Shown here: positions 18,433-27,595 of the stretch, one piece after another
Numbering within the stretch: the first letter of the stretch is position 1
How the letters are laid out: the number at the start of each line of letters is the position of its first letter
Virus record (IMG/VR): IMGVR_UViG_3300030109_004897
Span: 1-50,594 of that record
Origin: a virus
Direction: 5' to 3' (one strand)
Length of the DNA stretch: 50,594 nt
Translations under genes and position numbers: made by a program
The notes under the pieces: model-generated
What the model saw: the letters and a program-made list of their open reading frames with translations, nothing else
Databases searched by the model: none
Told to the model about the DNA's origin: nothing

Positions 18433-19061
18433 TAGTCTTTGCTGTTATCGTTTATATCATCTTTAGGCATCTGTCTTTGCTGTCTGTAAAGCTCTACTGT
18501 AAACCCCACCAAAGCCTGCTGCATATCTAAAGGAATATCAACTTCAGGATCTATCTCTTCTGATTGGATACCACCTGCTAACTTTATTAAAACATTGTCA
18601 ACACAATCAGAAGGTTTTAAATTAATAAAATACATCTTTGTGTTTTCAATAAAATAACCTCTTCTGCCTCCTAAGTTTCCAACTAACAAACCCCTTGACA
18701 ATCCTAAGAAATTTGGGTTTGCAGGAACAAAAGAATCTATCTCTGAAGCAACATTTGAAACATGGACTATACCCATTCCTAACGGAAGACCAACATAAGT
18801 AGAAGGTATTTTAACATACTTCATTCCCCTTATCTTATCTTCTTTTACTTCTTCTATAAATGTGTAAACAAAACCACCATCTAGCCAGCTAACACCCTCT
18901 GCTTTGTTCTGATAAAAGCTTTGTTTTACCATCTGACCAAAAGCTTGGTCCACATAAATCATTAACTCGTCTTTTCTAACTTCAGAGTCTGGAGTAGGAG
19001 TACCACCCTCTATAATTCTTTGAGCTTGTTCTGCTATTATTTCTCTAGTATCTCTTGTCAT
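18432..19061 (-). CDS. Tail ring or adaptor protein
   Basis: A 209-aa protein with an N-terminal helical part (REIIAEQAQRIIEGG) and a central beta domain that includes VKIPSTYVGLPLGMGIVHVS and LSRGLLVGNLGGRRGYFIEN. The C-terminus has an amphipathic helix (DMQQALVGFTVELYRQQRQM). The fold pattern (helix pair, beta barrel, helix) and the location between two similar-sized genes fit the set of ring proteins that connect portal and tail in crAss-like virions. No direct family signature is recognised. Confidence 0.6.
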   Translation of the reverse strand: MTRDTREIIAEQAQRIIEGGTPTPDSEVRKDELMIYVDQAFGQMVKQSFYQNKAEGVSWLDGGFVYTFIEEVKEDKIRGMKYVKIPSTYVGLPLGMGIVHVSNVASEIDSFVPANPNFLGLSRGLLVGNLGGRRGYFIENTKMYFINLKPSDCVDNVLIKLAGGIQSEEIDPEVDIPLDMQQALVGFTVELYRQQRQMPKDDINDNSKD

Positions 19062-19073
19062 TTTTTAAATGTG

Positions 19074-19772
19074 TTATACTCCCTGTTGTTTCATTTGTTC
19101 AGCATACTGAATCAACTGAGGCTCTCTCAAGTTAATCCCTAAGTATGAGGCACACATCATTATTATTTCATTTACAACCTCATCAGGAGCTTCTAAGTCA
19201 ACAGAGTTCGGAGCATCGTAAACAGGTCTACCATTTACTACCGTAAAAGCCCAATAAGGACTTACAGGCTGTCTTAAATAAGTAAAATCTACTACACCTA
19301 TGTTTTTTGGATATATCTGAATGTGGTCTTTATAAAAAGCAGCTATAACATATTTTTTAGCCTTTATCCTTTTTGCGTAAATACTAGAACCTAAAAAGGA
19401 AGAAATCTCGTTGTCGTTGACAATATCAATCTGACTAGGCACAACAACTGTTTCTCCATTTTCTTCAAATTTATAATTATATACCAAACTTGATAAATGC
19501 AAATAGTCTGTTGGTAAATAAAGTTTACCATCACTACCAATAGTAGAAACATCATTTCTAACTAATAAAAACTTTAAATCATCTGTTACCTTTTGATTCT
19601 TTTGCCAACCCGTTTTATTCTGATTGTTGTCTTTTAAGTTGTTATAACGCTTCATGGTCCACTCATAAAACGCTCTTTCAATAGAAAGATTAAACTCTTT
19701 AGGAGTAATGTTTCCAGACTGATCCTTATCGGCTAAATATTTTAAAAAATCGTATGCCTTATTTATATCCAT
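19074..19772 (-). CDS. Tail ring or adaptor protein
   Basis: A 232-aa protein starting MDINKAYDFLKYLADKDQSG, with an EF-hand-like stretch (DKDQSGNITPKEF, residues about 16-28) that could bind calcium or merely resemble it. Later come LYLPTDYLHLSSLVYNY, again an LP-x-DY pattern typical of adaptors, and FTYLRQPVSPYWAF. It ends in a short helix (LIQYAEQMKQQGV). Its start overlaps the stop of the upstream gene by one base. It is the first of three consecutive proteins that I read as ring components. Confidence 0.6.
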   Translation of the reverse strand: MDINKAYDFLKYLADKDQSGNITPKEFNLSIERAFYEWTMKRYNNLKDNNQNKTGWQKNQKVTDDLKFLLVRNDVSTIGSDGKLYLPTDYLHLSSLVYNYKFEENGETVVVPSQIDIVNDNEISSFLGSSIYAKRIKAKKYVIAAFYKDHIQIYPKNIGVVDFTYLRQPVSPYWAFTVVNGRPVYDAPNSVDLEAPDEVVNEIIMMCASYLGINLREPQLIQYAEQMKQQGV

Positions 19773-21631
19773 TAAGCACTGTATTTAACAAGCCTAACAC
19801 TTCTAATAGATATATCACTAGCTGATGAAGTATTAGAGTTTACTTTTAAATCATAATTGTTAGACGTAAAGTCTAAAGAAGAAATAGAATTGTAAGCTAT
19901 CTCTGGGTTGTTACCGTTTAAATTAAGAACACCGTCAGTACTAAGACTTGTGTTTGAAATATTAAACAAGGTTACTTTTGCTTTAAACAAAACATTATTA
20001 GGTGATGTTAAAACAGTATTTGCTAAAATAGTGGTTGCTCCAAATAAGACAGAAACACCCTTAGCATTAGCGTTGTTGTTAAAATATCCACTAACCTCTA
20101 AATCTAAACTTTCTCCTGGTAAAAAAGTGCCAGAGGCTATAGTGTAAGTATAGGCTGTCTCTAATCCAGTAGTAGAGCTAAATATCGTTAACTTAGTATC
20201 TAAGGTCTCAGCATAGTTGTTCTCAATCCAAGATCTAGTTCCTGATGTAGTTGACGATAAAAGATAGCCGTTAAAAGCTGGGTTTCCTAAAGAAGACTCC
20301 TTGGTTGCTAAATCTGTTGTGTCTACTAAGTCTAATCCAGTAGTATCTCTATAAGAGACAACGGACCAAGAAGTAGAAGATGATATATATTTAGCTTCAA
20401 CAGTAACTTTTTCTCCGGCTATTTGAGAATCAGTTAAAGATACTCCAAATATAGTTATATTGTTGCCACTTGGAGTAAACGTTCCTTTGTAGTCAACTAT
20501 AAATGTGTCACCATCTATAGGAGTTCCACCTAAATTATAACTCCAAGAACCTGTTAGTGTACCTGTTCCTGTAAGGACTATGTTGCCCTTGTCAACACCT
20601 GGCTGAACAGTAACAGAGCCTCCACCCACAGTCAAAACTGTTGCTTGAACCCCTTGAACAGGAGTGGATATACTAGCAGACCTTAAAGAAGAAACTGATA
20701 AATCTGATCCGGGACTTCTAGATATTTCATACCATTTATTATCAGAAACACTATACTGTAAACTTATAGAGTGGTCTTTTGTCGCTGTTGCAAAATCAGC
20801 ATTATTAGCCAACTCTATATTACCCCCTTCTTTTACTGTTGTAACTTTAGCAGACTCCTTTCCTCTTAGTATAACAACATCACCATCATTAAAAATACCA
20901 GCATCTATAGTGGTTAAATCGTCGGCAGCTATAGCCCCCTCCGTTTGAACATTAACAACAGTTTTAGCTCCATCTCTATCTATTGATATATTTCCCGATG
21001 ATATTTGTACCTCTTTTATGGAAAAAGGAGAACTTGAAGACTTTCTTAAAACGCCAGATGTAATATCTGTAGCACCTACCAAAGTGTCATAAACCGCAGA
21101 AACAGAAGAGTTTAGATACATTCTGTATCCAATCTGATCATCAACCAAACCAGTTGAGTAAGACCCTCCATCTAAGTTAGACGCTGTTATAGCTGCTGTT
21201 CCTGTTGTTGAAAAAGCAGCTACAGTTCCGTTTAAAGAACTTCCCTCAGCAGGGTCTAAATAAACAACAACTGCACTTCCTGATGAAACAGCAGTATAGT
21301 TAGGAGAACTAACCTTTGCGTTTATTGCTATTGCTAAATTAGTAGCTAATTCAGTTGTGGTTGCTCCTGTGACAGGACTTGCTGTATCAAAAACCGAAAC
21401 ACCGTTATAAGATAAGTTGGTTATATTACCTCCTGCGGCAGAAACATTTACCGAAGAAACAGCAGAAACATTAGAGCTTAAAGGAGATGAAACAAGCATC
21501 TTTCTTTCAGCAGCATCTCTACCGTCTTTGTCGTTAACATATTGAAATGTAGTTATGTTGCCACTAGCGTCAGCAAGATATATTAAACCCGACCCTGACC
21601 CTAACTTAGATAATTCTGTTTTTATTGACAT
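19772..21631 (-). CDS. Fibre-like virion protein with recurring beta domain
   Basis: A 619-aa protein, Ser/Thr/Gly/Val-rich and beta-stranded throughout. Residues about 55-155 (NLSYNGVSVFDTASPVTGAT, then ELATNLAIAINAKVSSPNYT) match a domain shared with the proteins at 3114 and 32574. The middle repeats strand-turn units, and the C-terminus (DISIRSVRLVKYS) resembles a jelly-roll edge. It overlaps its upstream partner by one base. It may be a head or collar fibre; position between the capsid and ring genes is the only guide. Confidence 0.6.
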   Translation of the reverse strand: MSIKTELSKLGSGSGLIYLADASGNITTFQYVNDKDGRDAAERKMLVSSPLSSNVSAVSSVNVSAAGGNITNLSYNGVSVFDTASPVTGATTTELATNLAIAINAKVSSPNYTAVSSGSAVVVYLDPAEGSSLNGTVAAFSTTGTAAITASNLDGGSYSTGLVDDQIGYRMYLNSSVSAVYDTLVGATDITSGVLRKSSSSPFSIKEVQISSGNISIDRDGAKTVVNVQTEGAIAADDLTTIDAGIFNDGDVVILRGKESAKVTTVKEGGNIELANNADFATATKDHSISLQYSVSDNKWYEISRSPGSDLSVSSLRSASISTPVQGVQATVLTVGGGSVTVQPGVDKGNIVLTGTGTLTGSWSYNLGGTPIDGDTFIVDYKGTFTPSGNNITIFGVSLTDSQIAGEKVTVEAKYISSSTSWSVVSYRDTTGLDLVDTTDLATKESSLGNPAFNGYLLSSTTSGTRSWIENNYAETLDTKLTIFSSTTGLETAYTYTIASGTFLPGESLDLEVSGYFNNNANAKGVSVLFGATTILANTVLTSPNNVLFKAKVTLFNISNTSLSTDGVLNLNGNNPEIAYNSISSLDFTSNNYDLKVNSNTSSASDISIRSVRLVKYSA

Positions 21632-23451
21632 TATTCAAAAATTTGTACGTTAAAATAAATTTTAGTATAGCCGTAACCTGCTTTTAGTAAGTCATTTCCT
21701 GGGATAAAACCATCATAAGTAGAAGATGTTGAGTATAAACCAAACTTAATAGAGTTGTTACTTTGATTAAATATACTAGGCTTGACATAAAGAAAGCTAT
21801 TTACAATAGCATCATTAGTACTTATTGTGCCACCCATAACATTAGACTCTACGTAATGAACAGAAATAAACACCTTATAGGTGTTGTTTGCCACATTTTG
21901 AAAGTCAGAAATAGACATTTTGAAAGTGTTACTATTACTGCCTATAGAGTCAAAAGAAACGGTAGGTGATTTAAAATTAGGAGAGCTATCACCCTCTATG
22001 GAAATATCCGAAGCAGACACAGTGATATTTCTGTTAGCCGACCCACCAGTCTGAACAGGAGCTTCAAGATTAAACTTAAAAGATAAAGTTTCTTTAGGTA
22101 TTATTACAGGATTCGACAACGATACAGTATAAGCTGTATTAGTCCCTGTTGTGTTTGGTGAAACACTTATACCTGTTCCTCCCACAACACTTGATGTTGC
22201 TGTTGCATTAGCTATGTCATCTATAATAGACTGAGCAAGCGTGAGAGTGTATGTTGTTGTGCTACCACTAACATTAGTAGCTACATTAACACCATTTCCT
22301 CCTGAAGCAACAACCGCAGTAGCACCTCCTGTTCCTGTAATTGGAATAGGATCTCCTGAAACACAACCACAATCATCATTAGTCTGAGCAACTTCCTTTA
22401 TTTGTTCTGTTAGTTTTGTAATAGCAGATGAGTCTCCACACTCATAAGCCGTTCTTAAAGATGCTAAATGAGAGGTTATTATAGTGTATCTTTCTAAAGC
22501 TAAATCTGCTAAAGTCTTGTTTACACCTTTATACTTCATGTACTCTTCAAAAACAGAGTTTATAGAACAAAAAACATCGCAAAGGTTATCATCACAGTTT
22601 ACGTTTATTGAGTCCGAAGAAGAGAATGAATCCGAAACAGAAAAACCACCTCCAAAATCATATAAAACATGAGCCTCAAAAGAGAAAGATTGTAGCTGAC
22701 TGTAAAAAGAATTAGTAGTTAAAATAGGGCTATAACCAACTAAAGGAGCTATACCTGGAACTGAAGTAAAATATAATGTAGTCCTTCTTTGAACTATTGT
22801 TCCATCTCCTGTATTGTTTGATACACCAGCAACAGAAACAACTGTTTTGTCGTTTACTTTGTCATAATTTACACCTGTTATAGTGTATTGACCATCATTA
22901 CCCGTTGAACTTATTACATCAAACTTATTACCAACAGTGAAAAAGCCAACCTTCTCTCCAGAAACACTAAAAGTATTTACTGAGGAGCTTGCCGCTGATA
23001 TTGCAAACCTGTCGTTTGGTGTGACAGCATTAACCAAATAATTAGTAGTGTCAGCACCCTTTAGTTCAGGTGATAAACAATCCGCTGTTAGCTGATTAGT
23101 TGCTTTCGGTTTTGTGTATGAGTAAGTAAAAGTCTTTATCTTAGAAACAGTTACACCGCCTGCTGTAGCCCTGTACTCAAAAGTATAAAGACCAACCTCT
23201 GGTGTTCCTCCTGATAACAAGGGTACATTTATTGAGGTTGTGTTAACCCTTGAGGTTGAACCTGTTATATCTGCTGAACCTGATAAATTATCGTAAACAA
23301 CTCCACTTGGAGCTGTAATTTTAATCCTACCTGTTACATCAGATAAAGCTATACTTTGAGAAGTATAGTCTGCTATATCTGTGAATTTAAAGACTTTTGG
23401 GACACTACCCAATAAAAACGATACATTAAAATCTGTTGTTGTTAAAGCCAT
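21631..23451 (-). CDS. Fibre-like virion protein with Ig-like and Cys-rich parts
   Basis: A 606-aa protein. Residues 1-110 look like an Ig-like domain (TGRIKITAPSGVVYDN, ending TFEYRATAGGVTVSK). At about residues 285-370 is a helical segment bracketed by cysteines (NCDDNLCDVFC before it, NDDCGCVSGDPI after it) that could form a disulphide- or metal-stabilised stalk. The C-terminal 200 residues are beta-rich and include TATSSVVGGTGISVSPN. A strong terminator separates it from the gene upstream, so it starts a new transcription segment. The role is probably a capsid or neck fibre. Confidence 0.6.
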   Translation of the reverse strand: MALTTTDFNVSFLLGSVPKVFKFTDIADYTSQSIALSDVTGRIKITAPSGVVYDNLSGSADITGSTSRVNTTSINVPLLSGGTPEVGLYTFEYRATAGGVTVSKIKTFTYSYTKPKATNQLTADCLSPELKGADTTNYLVNAVTPNDRFAISAASSSVNTFSVSGEKVGFFTVGNKFDVISSTGNDGQYTITGVNYDKVNDKTVVSVAGVSNNTGDGTIVQRRTTLYFTSVPGIAPLVGYSPILTTNSFYSQLQSFSFEAHVLYDFGGGFSVSDSFSSSDSINVNCDDNLCDVFCSINSVFEEYMKYKGVNKTLADLALERYTIITSHLASLRTAYECGDSSAITKLTEQIKEVAQTNDDCGCVSGDPIPITGTGGATAVVASGGNGVNVATNVSGSTTTYTLTLAQSIIDDIANATATSSVVGGTGISVSPNTTGTNTAYTVSLSNPVIIPKETLSFKFNLEAPVQTGGSANRNITVSASDISIEGDSSPNFKSPTVSFDSIGSNSNTFKMSISDFQNVANNTYKVFISVHYVESNVMGGTISTNDAIVNSFLYVKPSIFNQSNNSIKFGLYSTSSTYDGFIPGNDLLKAGYGYTKIYFNVQIFE

Positions 23452-23487
23452 CTTTTTATAATAACATTATTGATTAGTAAATATACA

Positions 23488-23523
23488 TAAAAAAAAAGAG
23501 AGGCTTTTTTGACCTCTCTTTTG
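23488..23523 (-). terminator. Intrinsic terminator
   Basis: AAAAGAGAGG (23494-23503) pairs perfectly with CCTCTCTTTT (23513-23522) around a 9-nt loop, and read leftward it is followed by a run of T. It sits between the stop of the gene at 23544 and the start of the gene ending at 23451. Confidence 0.85.
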
Positions 23524-23543
23524 CTATTAACATATAAAAAATA

Positions 23544-24662
23544 CTATTTTTTGGAAGAGTCCTCTTTTTCCTCTTCAGAAAGTTTTTGGTTTTCACACTC
23601 AACAACCATTTTCTCTATACGCTTGTAAACTTCAGGGTGAAACTCTAAATACTGAGTAGCTCCCTTTATTCCTGTACCCCTTTCTCCTAGCATACCAATA
23701 TTGTTAGCTGAAATACTACCAAAAGCATTCTTACAAACTTTGAATCTTAAGGCTTTCTTTATCATCTTATACTCCTTAGTCCCTTCAAACTTCTCCTTAG
23801 CTGGCTTCTTGTTATTCTCTACAGCATCCTTAATTGACTTATAAGCCTCTTTTATTTCTGTTCTTGTTGTAGCTAAGTCTACAAAGAAATCTAAAGGATC
23901 TGCATAAGAAGGTACGTCAAGTATTCTTGTTTTACCACCTATGTTATTATAGAAAGACCTACCTGCTTTGTCATAAGAAATAATATTATCCCTTAATGCC
24001 AATGACAACACCTCTTTAAATCTTCTTGTTTCTGACTCTAACTCTTTCTCAAATCTGTAGGGGTCATAGTTTATCATGTCAAAGAATATGCTTCTTGCGC
24101 TTTTTATACTAGCAATAATTGTGTCATTATTAGTATTGTCAAAAGCTACATTTAAAGTAAGAGACAAACCTTCAATCTCTTCAGCAGACAAATCATTTAC
24201 AATTTGAGATAAAGACAAAATCTTTTCTTGCCTCTGTAATTTTACATTTGTCTTGTACTGACTAGAGTTAGATCTAAAGATAGCTGACTTATTAGGTGCA
24301 GCAGTTCCCTCTTCGTGATTAGCAATATTGTGATTAGTATACTCTAAGTACTTTTGCTTAGTAACCTCCATTGGATGAGAAATTAAATTACCGTCATTAA
24401 ACAGCAAAACCCCTCTTCTTTTTTCGGCAGTTTCTGATTGCTCATCTACAAATATAGATGTCTCACCCACTGAGTATCTAATTCTTCTTAATCCTGATTG
24501 CTTATTTCCAAGATCATCTTCCCACTCCATATAAACTTCATCCTCTGCTGGGATTTGATAAAAAGGAGGGTATTTTCCATTTTTAGATTTAACTAGCGTA
24601 TATACGACATTACGCATTCCTGGAGTTACAGCCTGTTTTGGCTGTTTTGTTAATTGTGCCAT
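23544..24662 (-). CDS. Auxiliary virion or assembly protein, unknown
   Basis: A 372-aa soluble protein. The N-terminal part has YPPFYQIPAEDEVYMEWEDD. The middle is helical (SLSQIVNDLSAEEIEGLSLT). The C-terminus ends in a Glu/Lys-rich tail (EEEKEDSSKK), often seen in assembly factors. It has a leader of the form TAAAACTAAAATTAAAATG, like several other genes here. The gene lies just after the capsid gene and before a terminator, which suggests a role in capsid or neck assembly. I do not recognise a family. Confidence 0.5.
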   Translation of the reverse strand: MAQLTKQPKQAVTPGMRNVVYTLVKSKNGKYPPFYQIPAEDEVYMEWEDDLGNKQSGLRRIRYSVGETSIFVDEQSETAEKRRGVLLFNDGNLISHPMEVTKQKYLEYTNHNIANHEEGTAAPNKSAIFRSNSSQYKTNVKLQRQEKILSLSQIVNDLSAEEIEGLSLTLNVAFDNTNNDTIIASIKSARSIFFDMINYDPYRFEKELESETRRFKEVLSLALRDNIISYDKAGRSFYNNIGGKTRILDVPSYADPLDFFVDLATTRTEIKEAYKSIKDAVENNKKPAKEKFEGTKEYKMIKKALRFKVCKNAFGSISANNIGMLGERGTGIKGATQYLEFHPEVYKRIEKMVVECENQKLSEEEKEDSSKK

Positions 24663-24699
24663 TTTAATTTTAGTTTTAATTAATTTAAAGTCCTAAGAC

Positions 24700-24957
24700 T
24701 TACTTCATTGATTTTTTACCTCTACACTTCCACTTTTTTCTTGATAAGTCATTTGCACAGGGCGGTTTTTTGCATTTTTTAATCTTAGCAGACCTAGCAC
24801 AGTAAGCGTCTCCCTTTGCAGTTCCTGGGCGGATTCTATCTCCACCGCTTTTAGCTTTTCCTGCCTGACCATAAGAAACTTTTCTCGTTCTCCCCGTCTT
24901 ACTGTCTTTTACAACTTTTACAAATCTTTTACCTTTTGCTGGTTTTTTGGTAGCCAT
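24700..24957 (-). CDS. Small basic Cys-rich protein next to the capsid gene
   Basis: An 85-aa, very Lys/Arg-rich protein. The first half is a basic tail (ATKKPAKGKRFVKVVKDSK). The C-terminal half has four cysteines in a compact motif: AYCARSAKI, KCKKPPC, ANDLSRKKWKCRGK. Related short proteins with YCARS and N-LSRK-W-C occur in many phages. It probably binds DNA or metal and may be packaged. It is flanked by terminator T2 upstream (after the capsid gene), so it can be expressed by read-through or from its own promoter. Confidence 0.6.
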   Translation of the reverse strand: MATKKPAKGKRFVKVVKDSKTGRTRKVSYGQAGKAKSGGDRIRPGTAKGDAYCARSAKIKKCKKPPCANDLSRKKWKCRGKKSMK

Positions 24958-24982
24958 ATCAATTAAGCTTAGTGTTAATATT

Positions 24983-25016
24983 AAAAGAGGGATGAATAAA
25001 CACCCCTCTTTTTTTT
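24983..25016 (-). terminator. Intrinsic terminator after the major capsid gene
   Basis: AAAAGAGGG (24983-24991) pairs with CCCTCTTTT (25004-25012) with a 12-nt loop. Read leftward, the stem ends in TTTT then AATATT, a modest T-tract. It lies between the capsid stop and the next gene, where a partial terminator would keep capsid transcripts abundant. Confidence 0.65.
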
Positions 25017-25029
25017 AATTCTTGTAGAA

Positions 25030-26451
25030 TTATCCTTGCTTGATGTAAGCGAACTTGTTCAAACAGAAAGACTCTAGACCTACATTGTCCTTGTAGAATA
25101 CGCTATAAGTATCCTTACCAGTGATTTTGTAGTTATCAATAATCTCCGATCTTTGATTTCTTTCTCCTGTAGCAGGATTAACCAAGTAACGAAGTCTTAA
25201 GTGATTAGTCTTCTCTCCTGTTCCAGCATCTCTAGTCTGATCCATTGGGATAACAAGACCTTCGTTTGTGAAACCAAAACCATCAGCACCTAAAGTCTGA
25301 AGGTCATTGAAAGAATCAAACTTCTTCTTAGAGAAGATGTAGTCATCAATCTTGAACTTGTCAAACTGGAAGTTTACGCTTGCCTCTTCAGAGAAAGTGT
25401 AGTTACCATAAGTAATAGCACCTGCAGTCTTGTAAGAAGCTAGAGTGTTGTCAATCGCAATAGATAAGTCAATTCCTGGAGCTAATAGATTGCTCTTAGA
25501 ACCTTTTTGCTTATCCAAAACCTTAACTAAAGACTCAGCATCTTGCTTGTCCCAACCTGTAGCTTGAGAGTAAGCAGAAGTGTTTCCTTTTGATAGGATA
25601 CCTGGTATAAGACCCTCTGTTAGAGAAATTGGTCCAGAGTTAGCGTCAGAACTAGCGACCCAAGCATTAGCTACAGTATCGTTGTTAAGCTTCTCACCCA
25701 AAAGTAAAGTCAATTCCTTTTGAGACATGAAGTTTTTATACTCATCAGCCTCTCCTTTTAGGTAGTACATCTTACCTGCCTTACCGTCTTTACCTACAAA
25801 GTCAACCCAAGATAACATGTCTCTTTCTGTTGAAGTAACTTCATAAGTTCCTTTTACAGTCTGAATTTGGTTAATCTCTTTTTTAACTTTAGTCTGTCTA
25901 GCTCCTGGCTGCATAGAACCCTCTCCGTAAGCGTTACCGTAGATAACGATTTCTTGAGCTGAACCTATAGCTGGAACACTGTCGCCAGAATCCAAAGGCG
26001 AAGCTTTGAAAGTTGTTGCAGTAACCTCGTCTATAATAGCCTTAATGTATCTGTCAGCAGAAACAATTCCTGATGCAGGTTTAATTAAGATTAATTCACC
26101 TCTTCTTGGAATAGTAATAGAAGAAGTAGTACTTCCATCATAAGGAGAAGCAAATTCTGGAACATCATATTTAGATGATGCAGCCATTGTGAAAGTTGCT
26201 TGCGCTCCTGCTCCTGCTCCTGCTGAAGTAGCGTAAAGCTTAGGGTAAATTCTTTCTTCCTCGTAGTGAGTATACTCCAAAGCAGAAACACCTTTTTCTG
26301 CTCCAATCATTGATAACATTCCTGTTAACATTTGATTACCAAAAGTTTGAGTTAATTCTGACTCAATCTCTGGCTTGTGTAAATCCATTGTAGTTACAAA
26401 GTTATAATCTCCAACTCTGTTAAAACTACCTCCTTGATATGGTAATGCCAT
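25030..26451 (-). CDS. Major capsid protein
   Basis: A 473-aa protein encoded between scaffold and terminator. It starts MALPYQGGSFNRVGDYNFVT and has the helix, beta-hinge and domain balance expected of a HK97-fold capsid protein: a long N-terminal helix near residues 25-50, an acidic patch (ALEYTHYEEERIYPK) and Gly/Ala-rich strand turns (TSAGAGAGAQATFTM). Its length is close to that of crAss-like capsid proteins. The region is less AT-rich in codon choice than its neighbours, as expected for a highly expressed gene. The call rests mainly on position after portal and scaffold and on overall resemblance. Confidence 0.8.
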   Translation of the reverse strand: MALPYQGGSFNRVGDYNFVTTMDLHKPEIESELTQTFGNQMLTGMLSMIGAEKGVSALEYTHYEEERIYPKLYATSAGAGAGAQATFTMAASSKYDVPEFASPYDGSTTSSITIPRRGELILIKPASGIVSADRYIKAIIDEVTATTFKASPLDSGDSVPAIGSAQEIVIYGNAYGEGSMQPGARQTKVKKEINQIQTVKGTYEVTSTERDMLSWVDFVGKDGKAGKMYYLKGEADEYKNFMSQKELTLLLGEKLNNDTVANAWVASSDANSGPISLTEGLIPGILSKGNTSAYSQATGWDKQDAESLVKVLDKQKGSKSNLLAPGIDLSIAIDNTLASYKTAGAITYGNYTFSEEASVNFQFDKFKIDDYIFSKKKFDSFNDLQTLGADGFGFTNEGLVIPMDQTRDAGTGEKTNHLRLRYLVNPATGERNQRSEIIDNYKITGKDTYSVFYKDNVGLESFCLNKFAYIKQG

Positions 26452-26469
26452 TTTTTTTAGTTTTTAAAA

Positions 26470-27552
26470 TTATCTAATTCCTTGACCTTTTAAGAAACCG
26501 TCAATTATCTGATCCTGAACACTAGCATTAGAAGATGGCGCTTGTGATTTCTTAGATTTATCAACTACGTTGTTAATCTCCTTCACAGCGTTTATCTCGC
26601 CTTTGTTAATGTTAGCCTCAACTGCCGACTTCAATATTTGATCGAAAAAAAGTTCCTTGGCGATAGTCTCCTTCATATTATTATAATCTACACCGTTAGC
26701 ACTAACGAAGTTGGTATAATACTCATTGATTCCATTCATCCTTTCCTGAACCTTTTGCTTCATCTCATCATTCAACTCAAACGTAAATTCATTATCCTCT
26801 CCGAGTTTAAGACTTACTGAGTTAAATTCTTTTAATGATTCTGAAACAGAAGACTCATAACGATTCTTCAATTCTTCAAATTCTTTTTGTTGCTTCTCTA
26901 TTAGTTCTTTGTCATCTGTAGGTTTTTTCAAGTCTGGCAAAGAATATTTCTCATCATTCTTTACAGAATTTAAGAAATCTTTACTTTCCTTTTGTAGCCT
27001 ATCATAACGTGCTAAAGCTGCTTTATGTTCGATTTTCTCATCGTCATCCATTAAGTCAACATCTGCATCATTAAGTTTGTCATACTCCCTTAACTTCGCA
27101 TTTATCTCTGCTGTGGATAAACCGTCTTTCATTTCTAACATTTTAGATAATGCTTGACGACCATCTAATGAATCAACATTTAGCGTCTTAATATCTGCAA
27201 TCTCTTTAATCTTTTCCCAAGAAAATCCAGACTCTAACACCTTTTCTAGTCTATCTATACTATCAGACTCGTACTTGTCTTCAAATTTTGAAGCACTTGC
27301 CTTTTCTTCCAAAGAACTTAACTTAGCTTCCAAATCTTCTAAAGAACCGTATTTTTCTTTAAAAGAGTCCTCAAAGCTAATCTCTTTAACCTCTGCCTCG
27401 GCTTCCTCCTTAGCTTCCGGTTGAGGGGTTTCCTCTGTATCTTTAACCTCCTGTTGAGGTTCAACTTCTTGTTTTGGTTGGTCTTCTCTTGACGCATCTC
27501 CAGAACCAACAACCTCAAGCCCTTGGGCTTTTAATAAATCTTCAAAACTCAT
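26470..27552 (-). CDS. Scaffold protein
   Basis: A 360-aa protein with an acidic Glu/Gln/Pro-rich N-terminus (QEVEPQQEVKDTEETPQPEA), long coiled-coil stretches (EKQQKEFEELKNRYES), an acidic central part and a C-terminal basic or amphipathic tail (VDKSKKSQAPSSNASVQD). This composition, and the position directly between portal and major capsid genes, is typical of phage scaffolds that guide procapsid assembly and leave before packaging. It has the leader TAAAATTAAAATG with A-rich context. Confidence 0.75.
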   Translation of the reverse strand: MSFEDLLKAQGLEVVGSGDASREDQPKQEVEPQQEVKDTEETPQPEAKEEAEAEVKEISFEDSFKEKYGSLEDLEAKLSSLEEKASASKFEDKYESDSIDRLEKVLESGFSWEKIKEIADIKTLNVDSLDGRQALSKMLEMKDGLSTAEINAKLREYDKLNDADVDLMDDDEKIEHKAALARYDRLQKESKDFLNSVKNDEKYSLPDLKKPTDDKELIEKQQKEFEELKNRYESSVSESLKEFNSVSLKLGEDNEFTFELNDEMKQKVQERMNGINEYYTNFVSANGVDYNNMKETIAKELFFDQILKSAVEANINKGEINAVKEINNVVDKSKKSQAPSSNASVQDQIIDGFLKGQGIR

Positions 27553-27595
27553 TTTAATTTTAATTTACGATTTAACTAATATATAATAAAAATTT